Shown here: positions 36,045-47,574 of the stretch, piece after piece
Position numbering within the stretch: the stretch's first letter is position 1
Layout: each line of letters begins with the position of its first letter
Assembly (NCBI GenBank): GCA_001910725.1
Contig: MJGA01000015.1
Coordinates: 434,001 to 498,000, forward strand
Length of the DNA stretch: 64,000 bases
Direction: 5' to 3'
From: Phanerodontia chrysosporium
Lineage: Eukaryota > Basidiomycota > Agaricomycetes > Polyporales > Phanerochaetaceae
Translations under genes and position numbers: made by a program
The notes under the pieces: generated by a model
Database searches by the model: none
Told to the model about the DNA's origin: nothing
The model's input: only the letters and a program-made list of their open reading frames with translations

Positions 36045-39000
36045 ATGTCGAATACTCTTGGGAAGAGGAAGGCGAGAGAGGAGGAAGCTCGCGACAACGA
36101 GCAGAAGCCACATGGGTGCGTCATTACTCATCCTGTTCACTGCCTCCGGTCAACTGAAGCGTACACTACTGCAGCTCTACGCTCTTCGTCTCGAACTTAC
36201 CATACACCGCTACGTCCACAGACCTGAAGACTCTGTTCTCGGATATTGGCCCTGTGCGGACAGCGTTTGTTGTTACTGAACATGGCACTGGTATTTCGAA
36301 GGGTGTTGGCTACGTCTCGTTCGCCATTCGTGAAGATGCCCAGCTTGCTTTCGACAAGGTAAACGAGCCCGAAGGCTTGGTGCTGGATGGCAGGAAGTTG
36401 CGGGTACAGTGGGCGGGTAGCAAGGTGCGTGGCGTATCTCTTGAGGCTGGGATATTGCTCATAATGTCACCGTAGCCTCACAAAGAAGAGAGGCAAACTA
36501 CAGACAGCCCAGTCAAAAAGGAACCCAAGGCCGCGAAGGTGCCCAAGGTCAAGGAGCCTACTGGCCCACGGGATCCCGATGCCATCCGCACTATCGTCAT
36601 TACTGGCCTCCCGCAAGGGATCGATTCTAAGGTCCTGTGGAAGAAGGTGCGCAAGTATAATGGTGCGGAGAAGGTCGAGTATCCTGCCAAGATCAGCGGA
36701 GAGGAAGACCCATCTATTGCCCATGTCCTCTTTGCTACACCTGCGGCTGCGCAAGAGGCCGTGTCGAAGCTGCACGCGCACGTCTTCAAGGGTGCACTGC
36801 TCTCTGTGACCCTTAAGAAGCGTCTTGAAGGCCTTGCGAAGGCTCCGAAGAAGGTTACCGCGAAGGACCCGTCATCCTCCAAAGCACCCACCAAGATCCC
36901 TGCTCCAAGTCGTGCCAGCCGACTCATCGTCCGGAACCTGCCCTTTGACATTACCGAGCCCGACCTTCGCGCGGTTTTCCTGCCCTATGGCCCCATTTAC
37001 TCGATACACATTCCCCTCTCCGAACCAACTGAGCCAAAAGACGAAGAGACCGGAGAGCCTTCCAAGCCCCGCTGTAAAGGGTATGCCTTCGTCTGGTACC
37101 TCAGCAAAAAGGATGCGGAGAGGGCGTTAGAGGGTGCGAACGGTACGAAAGTCTACGCTGGTATGGCAGACGGCCTTGTGCGCGATAAACAGAAGAAAAA
37201 GAAGTTGCGCCGCGAGGAGGCTCGGATCAAGCAGAAACAGAAGGAGCTCAAGGCGAAACAAAAGGGCAAGGCTGCAGAGGGTGACGAAGCCGAGGAGGCA
37301 GACGAAGAGGAGAGCGAAGAAGAGGAGGAGCACGGCGCTGAGCGTGTGATCGCTGTGGATTGGGCACTGAGCAAGGATAAGTGGGAGGAGGTGAAGGCGA
37401 AATTGCAGGCAGAACAGGCGCAGCAGAGCGAGGAAGAAGAGGACGAGGGCGAGGAGAGTGGGTCAGACGATAACGCTGAGAGCTCGGACGGGGAGAGCAG
37501 TCATATTGGTGTCCACGACGACTCTGAAGGCGAGAGCGGATCACAGCCAAGCGACGATGACAGCGACGATTCAATGAGCGTAGACGAAGAGGAAGAGAAG
37601 CCGGGGCGACCTCAGCTGCCACCACCGGAGGTCGGAACTACCGTCTTCGTCCGCAATGTTCCTTTCGAGGCTACTGAGGACGAGCTTCGGACACTGTATG
37701 TTTTCTCGTACTCATTGATGAAAATTCGTCTCACTTCGCTGCCCGTAGCTTCCGTGCATTCGGCCCTTTGCGGTATGCGAAAATTGCAATCGACCATGAA
37801 ACTGGCCGCTCTCGGGGTACCGCATTTGTTTGCTTCTGGAACAAGGAGCACGCGGACAAGGCTATTGAGCAGAGCGAGATCCTTCGGAAAGAGACAATGG
37901 GCTCTGAGGCTTCGGCAGCGGTGAGCAAGCTTCGCGCTGCGTTGTGCGTTGTGTGTGCATACTGACATTTCCGATCAGCAGCCTAAGAAGAATCCGTTCA
38001 AACTTCCCTCCTGCTTACCCCGGATCCATCGGCTTCCATCGCACAAAACCTTGTTCTCCATGGCCGTACGATGGATGTTATCCGCGCAGTAACACGCGAG
38101 GAAGCAGGGAAACTAAAGGAAGCTGGTGAGAGACAACGCGAGAAAGCCGATAAGCGCAACCTATACCTTCTCAGGGAAGGCAGTACGTACCCTCTCAGAT
38201 CTTGCGCAGCTCTGCGCTGACATCACGCTTGTCAGTCATCCTTCCCAACACTCCCGCAGCGGAAGGTTTGCCACCTGCTGAGGTCGAGCGGCGAACAACC
38301 TCCTTCAACGCGCGTCGCGCACTGCTGCGCTCCAACCCATCCCTCTATGTCTCAAGGACGCGTCTGAGCATCCGACAACTCCCTCTTTTTGCAACTGAGC
38401 GCATGCTCAAGCGCCTCGGCATCCACGCTGTGCGTGCTTTCGAAGCAGAGGTCAAGGCCGGCAAGAGGGATGGCCTGACTGAAGACGAACTCGCGGAGCC
38501 CGCGGCAGACGCTGAGGACGCCGAAGCGCCACCGGTGATGGGCAAGGGCAAGGAGAAAGCGGGCAAGAAGGGCGGCCGCAATACCGGCGTCAAGCAAGCC
38601 AAGATCGTCCGGCAAGCAGATCGTGTCGACCCCGTTACTGGAAAGGGTCGCAGCAGAGGCTACGGTTTCCTGGAGATGCACAAGCATGCCGATGCGCTGC
38701 GTGTGCTCCGTTGGGCCAACAACAACCCGGAGGTCGGCAAGCTCTTCGAGCAGTGGTGGAAGGAAGAGCTCCAGGACCTCATTAAGGTTGAGAAGAAGAA
38801 GGAGAAAAAGGAGGAGGGCAGACTCGAACGGTTGAAGGCTGAGCTCGCGGAAGACACGCCCAAGCGTGCCAGAGGCACCCTGATCGTTGAATTCTCGATC
38901 GAGAATGTTCAAGTTGTCAAGCGGCGCGTGGCTCATCAGCAGGAGCAGCGATCAGTACGTCTTCCTCTAACTTGCTGACCTTGCAAGATGTGCTTATACA

Positions 39001-39224
39001 TGTGACAGGGCTCGTCCGAGCCAAAGAGAAAGGAGCGCCGTCAGTCCTTGCCTAAAATCAAGAAAGAGGAGGATGAAAAGGACCAGCCAACACGCAAGAA
39101 ACGGCGTGTGTCCGAACCTACCAAGGGTTCAGTGAAGACTGAGAGCCCTGACAAGGCGGGTGGCAAAATTGGTTCGCTCATAGGCAGGAAGCGGAAGGAA
39201 CGGAAGGCCAAGAGGAAGTCATAG
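36045..39224 (+). CDS. NOP4: NOP4/RBM28-like nucleolar RNA-binding protein, 7 exons, one-base frameshift
   Basis: Pre-60S ribosome-biogenesis factor with four RRMs; 950 aa after one base is supplied. Exons 36045-36115, 36175-36424, 36476-37695, 37749-37920, 37979-38182, 38236-38954, 39009-39224. RRM1 TLFVSNLPYTATSTDLKTLF with GVGYVSF; RRM2 TIVITGLPQGID; RRM3 LIVRNLPFDITEPDLRAVF with GYAFVWY; then about 120 acidic residues (EEADEEESEEEEEHG); RRM4 TVFVRNVPFEATEDELRTLF with RGTAFVCFW. The NOP4-specific segment LTPDPSASIAQNLVLHGRTMD begins after a frame break at 38010-38011, where CC should be CCC. The C-terminus is Lys/Arg-rich (KKRRVSE, GRKRKERKAKRKS), a nucleolar signal. The splice phase into exon 6 also requires the extra base. 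Confidence 0.92.
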
Positions 39225-39940
39225 TTCGGGTGCGTGAACCTGTGTCGTAATCCCTCCCTCGCAACTGTCATGTCTCGTCTACTACTGGGAACTATCATTT
39301 ACGCAGTGTGAATGTCGGACGCACTTTAGCATTATCACCGTAACCAACCAGGCACACAATGTGGAAGTGATATCGAACGTCGAAGGCCGCACGCCAAACG
39401 GGTCCGAGACCATCTTTCAGTTGGACACCCATGTGGACAGTGAGCGCATATGATCACTTATCTTTTGACCTTGACATGACAATGCACGAATACTCCGGTC
39501 TTGGCCGAGCTGACCTTCATGACTTCGTCAGTCGGGCGACTTAAATCCCCCTCGCTCTGAGACAGAGCTTTGCAGTTCTGGACGTTTCAGAGATGCTATG
39601 GGAGTTATACAAGGCTGATCGTTCGTTCCTCTGAGTGACATGTGGCTTGGGAGATGCTCTCTGAGGTATAGGAAGCAGCTTCCAGTTCCGTACCGCCGGG
39701 TTGCCGACTAATTCCAGCGCAGACCAGTCCAGGCACTCCGTCTCACGGTGTCCCGGAGGAACATACGAAAATCTCTTCCGCAGGGCAAAATCCCTATTGG
39801 CGTTCTCACGAAGACGCCTTCTCGTGTGCACCAAGACAGCCCGAATGTTCAAGTCAGCTACCATGCGGTGCGTTATTTAAACAGGGAGGTGTGTGTGCTG
39901 TACGGCGGGTTGCTCTCGCTCTTGCACAACCAGGTTTACG
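39225..39940. promoter_or_regulatory. Intergenic with TATA-like box before the DUF6534 gene
   Basis: About 0.7 kb. TATTTAAA at 39874-39881 lies about 60 nt upstream of the next ATG. No other feature seen. Confidence 0.45.
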
Positions 39941-41983
39941 ATGGCAGAGCCATGTGCCGCGTTACCGGCCCTCCACCTGGACAATACGCTCGGCGCAGCA
40001 TACATCGGTGCGTCGAGAATCTTTACGGTGGATCCCTGACAGTCTAACGCGTCCGCTTAGGCAATATTCTCGCGGCCTTGTGCGTCCTGCGCTATATATC
40101 CGTATTGTATGACGGCTGATGTACGCGGTATGGAGACTCTACGGTTTTACTAATGTGCAGATGTACCTCTTCTTCACTCATTACAACGATGGTGTTATTC
40201 TGCGCCTGTTGGTATGTCTGGTTCCAAGAGTCAGTCATGATGACACTGATAGGGATTGCGTAGGTGACCTTCTTGTGGTACGTTGCCGTTGTACCGATCG
40301 CAATCTTGTTAAGTCTAACATCCAGCTGCAGGGTGTTGGATACCGTGCACTTGGCCCTGATATGCCACACCATCTACTTCTACGCCGTCACCAACTTCGC
40401 GAACCCTCTTGCAATGCTGTCGGTCACCAAGTAAATGTTGACTCTGTTACCCGGCTTCGATATATTGCTAACTAGCTAGTTTGCAGATCTATCATGGTAA
40501 GGGCAAATCGCAACTTACTCGTACCACACTGACAAACCTCATTCAAGGCCCATGTCATCATCACTGTACGCATCATAAGGCGCCATCATATCCAGGTTAT
40601 AGATGTGCTTACTTCGCCAATGTCAGGGGATCAGCGACGTCACGGTCAGAGGGTAGGTACTGCTAAGCCTCCGCTTAAAACTCGCTAAAATTGCTCTCAG
40701 TATATTCGCATACAGAGTGTGGTTAGGTACGAGCCGTCCCCCTTCATCTACACATCTTGATACTCAACTTCGACAAGTGAGCCAAGGCAAGAAGCTCTTG
40801 GTAGCCTCAATTGTACGTCGAGACACATCAAACGAAGTAATGTTCGCTGACAGCCCGTTTCTCAGGTTGTGCCTACGCTCCTCTGCTTCGGTAAGCCTAT
40901 TTCTCGAGGACGAAAATCTGTACTGACCTGTGCCCATAGCTGGTAGTATTGGTGAGCGATACTCCTGAATTTCCAGTCCTATCCTGCCTGACTTTGGCCA
41001 GCGTTCCCTATCCGAGGGTAATGAGCTCCAGCACCAGCCACAAGAACAAAAAAACTAATGGGTCTATATAATCCTAGTCTTCAGATCGGAACATACGCAG
41101 GCTTCGCCCAGATTTCTGTAAGGTTATACCCGTGTACTACGCCTTGCCTCATCCTAACTAGCCGAAGTGGATCCTGTACTCGGCATTCGTCACAGGCGTC
41201 GTCGCAGATTCAATCATCGCGGCGGCTTTGTGCTATAATCTGGCGCGGCGCCGAACGGGAGTGAGACGGTACGCCACGCAACTCTTTGCTGTGACCTCAG
41301 CGGATTGACTTTCGCAGGACCGACTCGATTGTCCAAGTACTGATGATATATAGCATCAACACTGGCGTTCTTACGAGGTGCGTACAGATTGTGTCTGATT
41401 CTTGTCTGTACTCATCGTCCTGCGCAGTCTTTGCGCGTTGTGTGTTCTGGTTATGGTAAGCATCGGTCTCATTCCCGAGTACTAGCGCCGCCAACTTATC
41501 GTCACTGGTAGTACGCCACAATGCCCTCGAACTTCGTCTTCATCGCCTTTTACTTTGTTCTGCCAAAATGTACGTGGTCTGTCTCCATCCGAGCCTATAC
41601 ACTGATTTTATCCGCTTAGTGTTCCTGAATTCTTTGTTGGCCACTCTGAATGCTCGCGAGAGACTCCGTGGTTTTGGCAAGAGCACTGGGGGCGTAGTTT
41701 CCATTCCCCTGAGCGCTACTGGTGGCCAGAACCGGTCAGCTACGCAGCCTGTGGGGATGAATACGGACACGGTGAGATTTCCGCATAAGCCAAAATGTCG
41801 GTCACTGGACTGACAACGGTGGCATCTAAGCGTCTCCTCGAGATCCAGATTCAAACAGCGGTGGACACAAAGACCGACCCGGCCCAGGGCATCGAAGTAA
41901 GTATCTGCGCGAGTCGACGCGATATTTTCTCATGCATATTATCCTCATAGAAGAAGTGGAGGGAGTCATATTCCCCTACATGA
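39941..41983 (+). CDS. DUF6534 seven-pass membrane protein in about 21 exons
   Basis: No long open frame exists here; the gene was read by chaining about 21 short exons, most 10-120 nt, across 45-70 nt introns with GTACGT/GTAAGT/GTGAGT donors. The assembled protein starts MAEPCAALPALHLDNTLGAA (exon 1, 39941-40007), then YGFTNVQMYLFFTHYNDG, TFLWVLDTVHLALICHTIYF, SIMAHVIIT, FAYRVWLVSQGKKLLVASI, IGTYAGFAQIS, PKWILYSAFVTGVVADSII, TDSIVQVLMIYSINTG, YATMPSNFVFIAFYFVL and LNSLLATLNARERLRG. These are the landmarks of the Agaricomycete DUF6534 family, membrane proteins with no known function, often present in dozens of copies and intron-rich. It ends KKWRESYSPT at 41981-41983. A few small-exon borders may be off by several bases. 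Confidence 0.8.
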
Positions 41984-44628
41984 GGCAACAGGACTTGTTA
42001 CAAATGTATCCTCTACCCTACGGTCATTACGGTGCTCTCAAGCTTACACGCCGCGTGGAACCATCCTACCCCTGACGCTCTTTCGCTTCTACAAATAACC
42101 ATATGCTATCACATAGGCGAAGAATTGAGTGAGCGTTCCAAACGCAGAAACATTCGCTAGCTGTTTGGTCTTAAGGGCAGCTAGGATGGGAGGCAACCCT
42201 TGCTGTTAAGCTGACCCAGCCGGTAAAGTCTCGGACGGAGATATGGACGTGGAAGCATCCCATCCACTCGCCTGTAGTAGGGCAAGTATCGCAAGACACC
42301 GACTAAGTTGAGCGCTGTTCCAGACGTATGAATGATGCTCGCAGTGAAGAAGCTGCGGGTACGAGTATCACATGCGTATTCTACAGAGCATTGTTTACCA
42401 AACTGACTGAACAGAGATGTCGTAACAGCCATAGCCGAGGCTTGGGTCAAGGGATGTGCGACGCGGCGTGTTGTCCGCCCCTTGATCGAAAACGCCACAC
42501 TGAGCAAATCCGGGACCGCGAAACGGGTAGAAGCGGTGGTCCTTACCCACAATTTCACGCGATGTGCGTTGCGGATATGCATATAATACGCCGACAGCGA
42601 CGATAAGAGCGACGAGTATTCGCACAGCAGCGATAAGGCGGGCTCTGCACAAGCGAACGAGGAGCGTGCCCTACACGTGTCTCGCGGCGCGCACCTACCC
42701 TGCGTTAGTGCGCCGCGTATCCCATCGCCACATATGGGGAGCGACGGAGACGGACGAGTTGTGCGGATCCCCCGCAGGCCTCGCCGACGAAAAGAGAGCC
42801 CGGTATGACGCACTCAACGGATTGCTCGAGATGAAGCCAGGGTCCGTAGGATTTTATGAAACCTGGTCTCGACCTGGCGGAGCCTCGCAAGCGCGCCAGG
42901 ACATTGTCACGTAGAATAGGACAGACGTTCATCGTAACGTAATATGCGTGTGCCGGTGTGAACGTGGTAGCGTTCAAACGTATGGCAGCTCTCGATGCAC
43001 GCTTCGATACAGACAGGGTGAGCGATTCTTGTTTACTTGTCCCTGTGTAAGGCGAAAGACATCAGAGCCGCATTAGCGGATGCAGTCCACGATGCAATGA
43101 TACAAGCAGGGTAGCATGAGATGCTTGACAAGAGAGGCCAAGATCCGTTGATCTCACCTACTCAAGTCTCCTTTGGTCAAGATTATCGATGAGAGATCGA
43201 ATACTTGAAAACGTGGCGTGCGGCATTGCCTACTTCGCCTACGTCACGACGAATATGGCGATGCTCTACATAGCCGGAAGCTCGGAGTGCATGTGGCGAG
43301 CATGCAGGGCGGGTCGGGTGAAGTCTCCCTGACTATCTAGGACGCGAGGGCAGCAATGCCGCATCTTATTCGCACGGGCCACGAGGTGCGGATGTTGGGG
43401 CCATGGTCAATGAGAACCAAGAAGCGTATCGATTGAGTCGGTATAGCTCCTTCCGTGGCTACGAAGTGGATATGCGTTCATCGGAGCGCAAGAATCAGTC
43501 CGTCAGTGCCATCTGTGTAAGAGAAGAAAGTCAACTGGGACATACATGCGGCTTCCTCCTCCGTGTGCTTACGCAGGAGTGTTTTGGCGAAACATCGACC
43601 GGTCGCGGAAGCCAGTTAGCGAACGCTTCATACGGGTAGGCTAGATCCATGGGGCAGTCAGGGGTGGAAGCAACGCGATGTACCATTCAAGTCGCGCGCT
43701 GAAGGGTGCTGGTCTCTGCGAGTCGACAGCGGGTCACGTATGCTTGGAGCAGTCCTACTGCAAAGGGAGCTATACAGTTTCATCTCATCTATCGCGTACG
43801 TCAAACTCCAACTCTGCGTACACGCCAATGAACCATGATCACATTGAAACCTGTAAAGTAAACGCGACTGGATGATCACCATCAGCAATATGACTCTTTC
43901 TGTGGCGCATACAAACCCCACCGTCTCGGACATGCACCTCTATGAGACGCTATTTGCGGAGACAGCTCGTCTTGAGACCTCACATAAACACGAGGATAGG
44001 TTCCGACTACAAGTTGCGGGTGCGAGAGAGCTCCCGGGCTTGGGGAAAGCTCGCTTGTTCCTGAAACCCTAACCCGCGATGGCGGACATCAAACGGAGTT
44101 TCAATTTGCCGACGCTTGTGTCGGTCAACGTTCGCGGAAGCTTTCTGTGTTTCTGTCCTCAACGTTCCCCACAACCCCGCTCACCCGTCCGAGTCGTCTT
44201 GTAGACCAGCTCCTCTGGGGTCCAGACCAGAGTGAAGGTTTAGTTGTTGTTCTTGATCCTACTGAACATCAATTCCGCAAGAAAAAAACTATATGGTTTC
44301 ACTTCACCTTCGCCTTTGAACAACGCGCGAAGAGTGGAGGACGACTCGGATTGTAGTTGGTGGAGAAACCCGCAAAAAGACCTAGGAGGTGAGTCTACCG
44401 TCAGTCCGCACGATCTCCTCGTGTCCGCAGTCGGGCAAAGGGCAAACGAAAATTTAGCAAGGGCGGGCTGTGCGTTTGTTTGACTGTCCGATTCAGGCAG
44501 TACCTTCTCGGCACCTTGCGACCGCACTCGCCCACTCTCTTATAAAGACGGCCTGCCATGATTCTAGGAACATCTAATGATATTCCTCCGCTCCCTTCAG
44601 TCACGACATCCACGAAAGGTCGCTCCTT
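41984..44628. other. 2.6 kb without a supported gene
   Basis: The longest gene-poor stretch of the window. Open frames such as 42181-42813 (-) and 43403-43639 (+) have no recognisable motifs and no good splice chain. I see no terminal repeats, target-site duplications or transposase/reverse-transcriptase motifs, so a decayed element is possible but unproven. The last 100 bp are the RING gene promoter, with TATAAA at 44541-44546. Confidence 0.45.
44541..44546 (+). promoter_or_regulatory. TATA box of the RING gene
   Basis: TATAAA 83 nt upstream of the ATG at 44629. Confidence 0.6.
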
Positions 44629-46215
44629 ATGATCGCCCTTAGCCCTGGGTCGCTTTGCGACGTGTGCGCTGAAGAGTACGGCCCGCACAACTATCCTCAT
44701 TCCATTCCTTGCGGTGAGTAATACTTCCGAACCCCGGAGTCCATTGTTCTCAACTGCCTTGCGTTCTCTATAGGACACATCCTATGCCTCAGTTGTTGCA
44801 ATAACATCATCGAGAAAAGCTCTACGCGACGTGCCCCATGTTGTCCATTCTGTCGAGAGGCCTTCACAGCCGACTCCATTCGCATCATGCGTGTGGACTA
44901 CACACCTACTAGCAGTGGTTGGTCGACTCCTCGCGGAGGTGCCAACGGTATACACGAAGTGATCATCGAATCTGATAGCGAAGATACCATTTCAGCAGGT
45001 CTGAAGGCGAGGGAGCAAGCCAAGCGCCTCGAGTATAAGGTTGCGCGAGTGGCAGGCAAGAAGTGCTCGGTGGAGGAGGTCTCGTCGCTTCATAAAGAGC
45101 TTCAGGATTGGCTTTCGTCAGCGAAGGTCAAGCCTCGGGAGCAGGTGCGCAGCCTGTCATAATTGGATGGCCCGGTGTCGCTAATACAGCCTTCACCTAG
45201 CTTTCTTCCCTTGAGCTTAGTGCCGCGCTTCTCCGAGCTATCCTCATGAACCATCACGCACACTCAGAGGCGACAAGACTTTCCAGACAGACGGAAGCTG
45301 AGCTGACGCGCCAGCTTGAAGAGGCTGAACGACTGAGGGGAAAGCTCGAGGCCGAGCTCCGCAGGTGTGTACAGCAAGCTTTGTATTTCACATGATGCTG
45401 ATGAATGCTTTGCTCGCTGTCAGTTTGGTACGTGACTCGCCAGTTCAACGGTAGCGTTATAGTTGTATCTGACTCGTCTCCGTTAGCGCGCCGAATACTC
45501 TCAACTGGCTCAAGAACATCAGTCAGCTCGAGTTGAGCTGAACAAAATGAGGGTAAAGATGAACGCGCCGATGCTCGACGTACCAACGACACCCCCGCCC
45601 AAGACTTATACACCTCTGCAACACAATGGCCTTCTTTCGCCTGGTCGTCCTAAAACGGCTGCTCCCACGTCTCCCACATCTTCGACGTCTGATCCGCGGT
45701 CCCGGGCTACCTCGCCGACTTCCCCTACACCGTACAGCCACGCCCCTGCCGTACATTCTCCGCTCTCCTCACGGATCGTTTCCACTCCGCTGCACACGAG
45801 GTCGGCATCGGTTCAGCCGACCAACCTTCCACATCGCTCGTTCACACCCGCCGTCCGGACAGGGACGCCGGCGAGTCCCGCACGCCCCGAGCCGCGTTCT
45901 CCCACCCGGAGGCCGTCCGTCACGACGCCGTCGCCGATGAAGATGGTGCGATCAACATCAAGCGGGTCGAGCGCGGACGAGATCCAAATTCAAAAGGATA
46001 TGCTGCAAAAGGAGCGCGATGTGAAGCGTGTGCAGCTCATCCAGCGGTGGCTGCCGAACTTCGAGTCTGCCAGCCCTCCGTCCGGCGGTTTCGCCATGCC
46101 CCGTCCGCAGTCTCCGCCGTCATCGCAGGCTCGCTCTCGAACGATCTCCCAAGCGTCTGCTGCTTTGCGCGCACCGCTTCGGTACAAAACCCCGGTCTCT
46201 GCGAACCCATCGTAA
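44629..46215 (+). CDS. RING-finger protein with coiled coil and Ser/Pro-rich tail, 5 exons including a 4-nt microexon
   Basis: 450 aa, probable E3 ubiquitin ligase. Exons 44629-44713, 44774-45144, 45201-45364, 45424-45427 and 45487-46215. The RING is at the extreme N-terminus: C-D-V-C, then PHSIPCGHILCLSC and APCCPFCREAF, split by intron 1 at the C-G-H. A helical region (EQAKRLEYKVARVAGKK) and a coiled coil (RQTEAELTRQLEEAERLRGKLEAELR, 45270-45360) follow, then about 190 disordered Ser/Thr/Pro-rich residues. Skipping the intron after 45364 directly to 45487 puts the remainder out of frame, and retaining it gives a stop; only inclusion of TTTG at 45424-45427 keeps the coiled coil continuous (RSLRAEYSQLAQEHQ). 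The partner and substrate are unknown. Confidence 0.82.
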
Positions 46216-47574
46216 ATGGGCCGTTCGGAATCGCTGGGGACCCCCTTCGCGCTATCTGATTCACACTATTTCTCTACTTTCGGATTATACCGACGTGCAG
46301 CGTGGCCTGGTTATCTCACCAACAATGTCTCGCCGCATAATACCCTGTAGATAGTACTGGTGAGTGCACATCTTCTGTCTTGTTATCTGTATGCTGACTT
46401 GTTTCTTGCTGGCAGCTCCGCTTTCGTCTCTTTTCATCTCCGTTGCGTCTCGTTCCATTATCTGCTCCCGTTACTCGTTGCTGCTCTCCGTTCGCCATCG
46501 TCTACCCTCTGCGATACCTCTAATCTACGATACTCATTGTCTAGTTCATCCCAGTGCTCTTGATACCCCGTGTAGCACATTTGTTTATTGTTTATATTGT
46601 TTCGTGTCGTATTCCGCCTCGTTTTCCGCCCCTGCTTTCGCACAGTAGTCCTGTAGACGTTTCCCTCACGGTCTTTACGGATAGACGAACTAGATACACT
46701 AGGTACATGGTTCGGATGCTTACGATTTTAGCCACGCAATGCATACGATTATTACGACCCTCTAGTGCTGAGCTGGGACCGAGTGGACGCCTCACACGAG
46801 CGAAATCGTCATTATGAAGGATCTGCGCTCATAGAGTATGAGTAAATGAAGAGGAAGAATCTGAGATGGGCGGCCCTGTGCCTTCGCCAGGCCTTAATCT
46901 TCTCGTGTTGTACGACAGCTTCCTAAGGGGCTGACGGAATGCTGTACGCCTCGTAGCCCGCGGTTGCTTCTTCACTAGGGCAGATGACTGAGGAGGGCGA
47001 GTGCGGCCCTCGTGCGAACAGCAAGATCCGGCCGCTGAGCAGTCCTTACGATGCCTTGCGCCACGAGTAACGTACTCGAATGGTTTGGTGAGGGATACGT
47101 AACACCTTCATTTCTCGAGCGCAGTTGACGCTCTCCCAAGAAGAGCGCCGCGTTTCCGGGCCTCGATCCGAGTGCGCCTATTTCCCCGGAATACCGGGCA
47201 ATCCTGTGAACGCGAATTTCCCCCACAGCCAGTCGCACTGCTCTCCACATTTTTCTGCCGCGTTTTTCAGAAACACTGCAGCTGCTTCGCGAGGTGGAAG
47301 TGGGCAGCTTTTCAGAATCTGGGCGGATCTGGTCGATCAGCGATCTCGGCGTGGCGCACGCGTTTACGCGGGCTTGGGCGGCAAGGGACCCGATGATGAC
47401 ATAGACACGGTCGCCTCGCCCTCGCCGTGCCGGCCACGGGAACACAACACAAGACCCTTCCAGCCTTTTGCACTCGCCCACCAAGTGCACACACCCCTCT
47501 CGTATATATTCACGGCGCGCACGGCGCCCTGACCACCCTCCAAGCTGGCCCCCTCACTCACCACCGGCGCTGCG
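46216..47574. promoter_or_regulatory. Intergenic, with TATA box for the GH15 gene
   Basis: About 1.35 kb. TATATATT at 47503-47510 lies about 65 nt before the GH15 ATG. Pyrimidine-rich DNA near 46360-46640 is probably RING 3' UTR. No exon chain is supported. Confidence 0.5.

Noticed and set aside
42181..42813. A 210-codon minus-strand open frame in the gene-poor gap
   Set aside because: No recognisable content, poor start context and no splice partners.
41984..44628. Decayed retroelement in the gene-poor gap
   Set aside because: No reverse-transcriptase, integrase or protease motif, no long terminal repeats and no target-site duplication could be seen by eye.
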